15,551 nt of DNA, taken from the NCBI GenBank assembly GCA_029881015.1, contig JAOUNK010000034.1:1-15551 (forward strand), in the 5' to 3' direction. A program made the translations under genes and the position numbers. The stretch's first letter is position 1. Each line of letters begins with the position of its first letter. The DNA is from Gammaproteobacteria bacterium (GTDB lineage Bacteria > Pseudomonadota > Gammaproteobacteria > Steroidobacterales > Woeseiaceae). Below are positions 12,852 to 15,551 of this stretch, in pieces. The notes beneath the pieces are model-generated. The model was not told the origin of the DNA. It worked only from the letters and a program-made list of their open reading frames with translations, and ran no database searches.

Positions 12852-15551
12852 TGCGGCACCTGATCGAAATCGCGACACAGCGTCGCGTCACAATCGTCAT
12901 GCTCATGGTCGCGATTATCCTGTTCGGCATAGTCTCGCTGTCTCGCCTGAAATTGAACCTGCTGCCGGACATTTCCTACCCGACGATTACCGTACGCACG
13001 GAGCTGACAGGCGCCGCCCCGGTCGAGATTGAGAACCTGCTCACCAAGCCAATCGAGGAGTCGGTTGGCGTAGTTCGCAACGTCCGGCTGGTGCGCTCCG
13101 TCTCACGGTCCGGACAGAGTGACGTCACGATCGAATTCCTGTGGGGCACGGACATGGACGTCGCGGGCGTCGACGTTCGCGAGAAACTCGACGTGCTGGT
13201 TCTGCCGCTCGAGGCGAGCCGCCCGTTGTTGCTGCGCTTCGACCCTTCGTCGGAACCCATTATCCGGATGGGCCTCTTGTACAAGGAATCGGTCGACGGC
13301 GACGCCGCGACGAATGAGGCGCGGCTGAAGGTGCTGCGTCGACTGGCCGAGGACACGATCAAGACGGACCTCGAAGCCCAGGAGGGTACGGCAGCCGTGA
13401 AAGTCAGCGGCGGCCTGGAAGATGAAATCCAGGTACGGGTCGACCAGCAGAGACTTTCCCAGCTCGGCATTGGCATCGAGCAGATCGCAGCTCGCATCCG
13501 CGCTGAGAACGTCAACCTGTCCGGTGGCCGTCTCGAGGAAGGCGACCAGCGCTTCCTCGTCCGAACCCTGAACGAGTTCCAGAGCGTCGACGAATTCCGC
13601 GATGCTATCGTTGCCTACGTCGCGGACCGTCCGGTCTATCTGCGCGACGTGGCGACCGTCGAACGCGGGTACAAGGAACGTGAGGCCATTACGCGTGTCC
13701 GGGGACAGGAATCGGTAGAACTCGCCGTGTACAAGGAAGGCGATGCCAACACGGTACAGGTCGCCAACCGCATACAGCGTCGCCTGGACGCACTTGGCAG
13801 CTCGGATGCCGAAGCCATTCCTGACGACATCGAGATCGTCAAGATCTACGACCAATCCACGTTCATTTCCTCGGCCGTCGCCGATGTGCGCCTGGCGGCA
13901 ATCCTGGGTGGCTTGATCGCAATCCTCGTTCTGTATGGCTTCCTGCGCGATGCGCGGGCGACGACGATTATCGGTATCGCGATACCTGTCTCGGTCATCG
14001 GCACGTTCCTCCTGATGTACATGAACGACATTTCCCTCAACGTCATGTCGCTCGGCGGCATTGCCCTCGCCGTCGGCATGTTGGTCGATAATTCGATTGT
14101 CGTGCTCGAGAACATCGTGCGGAAGAAGGAACAGGGCGAAAGTATCCTTGAAGCGGCGCAGAACGGTACGGCCGAGGTCGCCGGAGCCGTGGCTGCCGCG
14201 ACGCTGACGACGATCGCGGTTTTCTTTCCAATGGTCTTCATCAGCGGGATCGCCGGCCAGCTATTCCGCGACCAGGCCCTGACTGTCACGTTCGCACTCA
14301 TCTTCTCCCTGATCGTTGCGCTGACCCTGATCCCGATGCTGGCATCGCTGGGCGCTCGCGGCCGTTACGAGGGAGAGATCGACAGTCACGAGTACGCGGT
14401 TGCAACCCAATCCCGCATCGTTCGCTTCCTCAAACGCATAGTCGCGTTTATTGTCCGCGTAATCACCATCGTCGCGGCGTTCTTCGTGCGCGTGTTTCGC
14501 GTCCTGTTCGGTATGCTCAGCTGGGTAATGTGGGCGCTGCTGTGGGTACCGACCTGGCTGTTCCAGCGCCTCTACGGCGCGGTCGCCGGCGTATACCCCG
14601 GCATGCTGCGCTGGTCCCTCAACCATCGCCCCACTATCGTCGTCATGGCGATTGCCGTCTTTGCGGGAACCATGTCGCTCGTTCCGCGTCTGGGTACGGA
14701 GCTCATACCGCAGTTCTCGCAGGGCGAGTTCAACGTTGACCTGAGGCTCGCACCCGGCGCACCGCTGGCCGAGACCGATCGCGCCATCCAGACCGCGCAG
14801 CGCGCCGCCGCCGCGGTGGAGTCGATCGCATTGAACTACTCGGTCGCAGGCACCGGCAATCGACTGGACGCCAACCCGGTGGACGCCGGTGACAATACGG
14901 GCTCCTTGAGCGTCCAGCTATCTCCCGGCGCAGGGCGCGCGGAGGAGAATGCCGCGATGGAGGCGATGCGCAGGGAGTTGTCACGCCTTCCGGGCGTACA
15001 GTACGAATTCAGCCGCCCGGCACTCTTGTCGTTTGCCAGCCCGCTGCAAGTCGAGATTTCCGGCTACGACCTCGACGCACTCGCGCGTGTCAGCAGCCTG
15101 GTCGTCCAGGAGATGTCCGCGTCGAGCCGATTCACGGACATCAGGACAACCGTGGAGCGTGGCAATCCCGAAATCCAGATCGTGTTTGACCAGGAGCGTG
15201 CGGCGAAGCTCGGCCTGGCCGTGCGTGATATTGCCAATCTCGTGGTAGCCAACGTTCGCGGCGAACTGGCGACACGATATACATGGCGCGACAAGAAGAT
15301 CGACGTACTCGTACGCAGCGTCGATACGCGCAGTTCAAGCATCGAGGAAATCCGCCGCCTGATCGTAAACCCGACATCCAACCGCCCGGTGACGCTCGAC
15401 GCTGTCGCCGACGTGATCGTGTCGCAGGGACCGGCGGAGATTCGACGTATTGCCCAGGAACGTGTCGCCATCATCTCGGCTAACCTCGCGTTTGGCGATC
15501 TCGGTGCCGCGGCGGCCGAGGCCGGCGCCATAGTGAACCGCACACCGATGC
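12851..15551 (+). CDS. RND efflux permease (AcrB-type superfamily), system 2, C-terminus beyond window
   Basis: The first 900 codons of a proton-driven RND exporter with no stop before the edge. TM1 is near 13-30, followed by LNLLPDISYPTITV, a typical start of the first periplasmic loop. TM4 carries GMLVDNSIVVLENIVRKK with Asp413 at the AcrB Asp407 position and Asn414 after it. The segment AAATLTTIAVFFPMVF of TM5 is conserved. Between TM6 and TM7 (about residues 522-583) lies an extra stretch rich in Arg, Val, Phe and Trp, with two hydrophobic runs; RND permease 1 has a short polar linker here. The second periplasmic loop starts with LGTELIPQFSQGEF. TM8-12, including the relay position in TM10, are outside the window. 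The gene is coupled to the second adaptor. Similarity to permease 1 is low, so the two systems are not a recent duplication. The substrate is unknown. Confidence 0.94.
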   Translation, partial: MRHLIEIATQRRVTIVMLMVAIILFGIVSLSRLKLNLLPDISYPTITVRTELTGAAPVEIENLLTKPIEESVGVVRNVRLVRSVSRSGQSDVTIEFLWGTDMDVAGVDVREKLDVLVLPLEASRPLLLRFDPSSEPIIRMGLLYKESVDGDAATNEARLKVLRRLAEDTIKTDLEAQEGTAAVKVSGGLEDEIQVRVDQQRLSQLGIGIEQIAARIRAENVNLSGGRLEEGDQRFLVRTLNEFQSVDEFRDAIVAYVADRPVYLRDVATVERGYKEREAITRVRGQESVELAVYKEGDANTVQVANRIQRRLDALGSSDAEAIPDDIEIVKIYDQSTFISSAVADVRLAAILGGLIAILVLYGFLRDARATTIIGIAIPVSVIGTFLLMYMNDISLNVMSLGGIALAVGMLVDNSIVVLENIVRKKEQGESILEAAQNGTAEVAGAVAAATLTTIAVFFPMVFISGIAGQLFRDQALTVTFALIFSLIVALTLIPMLASLGARGRYEGEIDSHEYAVATQSRIVRFLKRIVAFIVRVITIVAAFFVRVFRVLFGMLSWVMWALLWVPTWLFQRLYGAVAGVYPGMLRWSLNHRPTIVVMAIAVFAGTMSLVPRLGTELIPQFSQGEFNVDLRLAPGAPLAETDRAIQTAQRAAAAVESIALNYSVAGTGNRLDANPVDAGDNTGSLSVQLSPGAGRAEENAAMEAMRRELSRLPGVQYEFSRPALLSFASPLQVEISGYDLDALARVSSLVVQEMSASSRFTDIRTTVERGNPEIQIVFDQERAAKLGLAVRDIANLVVANVRGELATRYTWRDKKIDVLVRSVDTRSSSIEEIRRLIVNPTSNRPVTLDAVADVIVSQGPAEIRRIAQERVAIISANLAFGDLGAAAAEAGAIVNRTPM

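Noticed and set aside
1..15551. Mobile elements, CRISPR arrays, tRNA genes, phage or defence genes
   Set aside because: Looked for on both strands; no repeat-spacer pattern, terminal inverted repeats with transposase, cloverleaf or related protein motifs were seen.

Overview
The window reads as ordinary chromosomal DNA of a GC-rich proteobacterium, most likely a gammaproteobacterium. The evidence is the YpfJ-type metallopeptidase with its characteristic arginine-rich N-terminus, the ClsC-like phospholipase D protein, and the RND pump operons. The lineage below class level is a guess. I see no tRNA, rRNA, CRISPR array, transposase, integrase or phage gene. Both ends cut through a gene.

Left part (1-3832), all on the minus strand. 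In transcription order there is a ClsC-like cardiolipin synthase/phospholipase D (3832-2327), then after about 80 bases a membrane-anchored YpfJ-family zinc metallopeptidase (2243-1386). A PLP-dependent serine/threonine dehydratase follows (1402-425), then an exported amidohydrolase (425 to beyond the left edge). The last three genes are tightly packed: the dehydratase start lies inside the end of ypfJ, and the dehydratase stop overlaps the amidohydrolase start as TAATG. They form one likely operon.

Middle (3833-5615). A 297-base divergent spacer separates the phospholipase D gene from a plus-strand FAD-binding (PCMH-type) oxidoreductase of the sugar-lactone oxidase type (4130-5482). The oxidoreductase lacks the histidine that usually binds FAD covalently. 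It is followed by a compact regulatory region with tandem and inverted 10-bp elements, an extended -10 promoter and a second inverted repeat.

Right part (5616-15551) is an efflux island of two unrelated RND systems, both on the plus strand. System 1 is padR, a periplasmic adaptor with a membrane anchor, and an RND permease; the adaptor and permease overlap by one base. System 2 starts from its own extended -10 promoter covered by an inverted repeat. It has two tandem lipoprotein adaptors that are paralogues, then an RND permease cut by the window edge. The paired adaptors recall TriA/TriB with TriC of Pseudomonas. No outer-membrane channel gene is visible, yet both lipoprotein adaptors carry an intact TolC-docking RxxxLxxxxxxS motif, so a TolC-type channel encoded outside the window is expected.

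The observations most worth a second look are the two promoter/operator regions (5483-5583 and 10606-10647), the paired adaptors, an extra hydrophobic arginine-rich segment between TM6 and TM7 of the second permease, and the replacement of AcrB-type proton-relay residues in the first permease. I did not find convincing evidence of a wholly new system.
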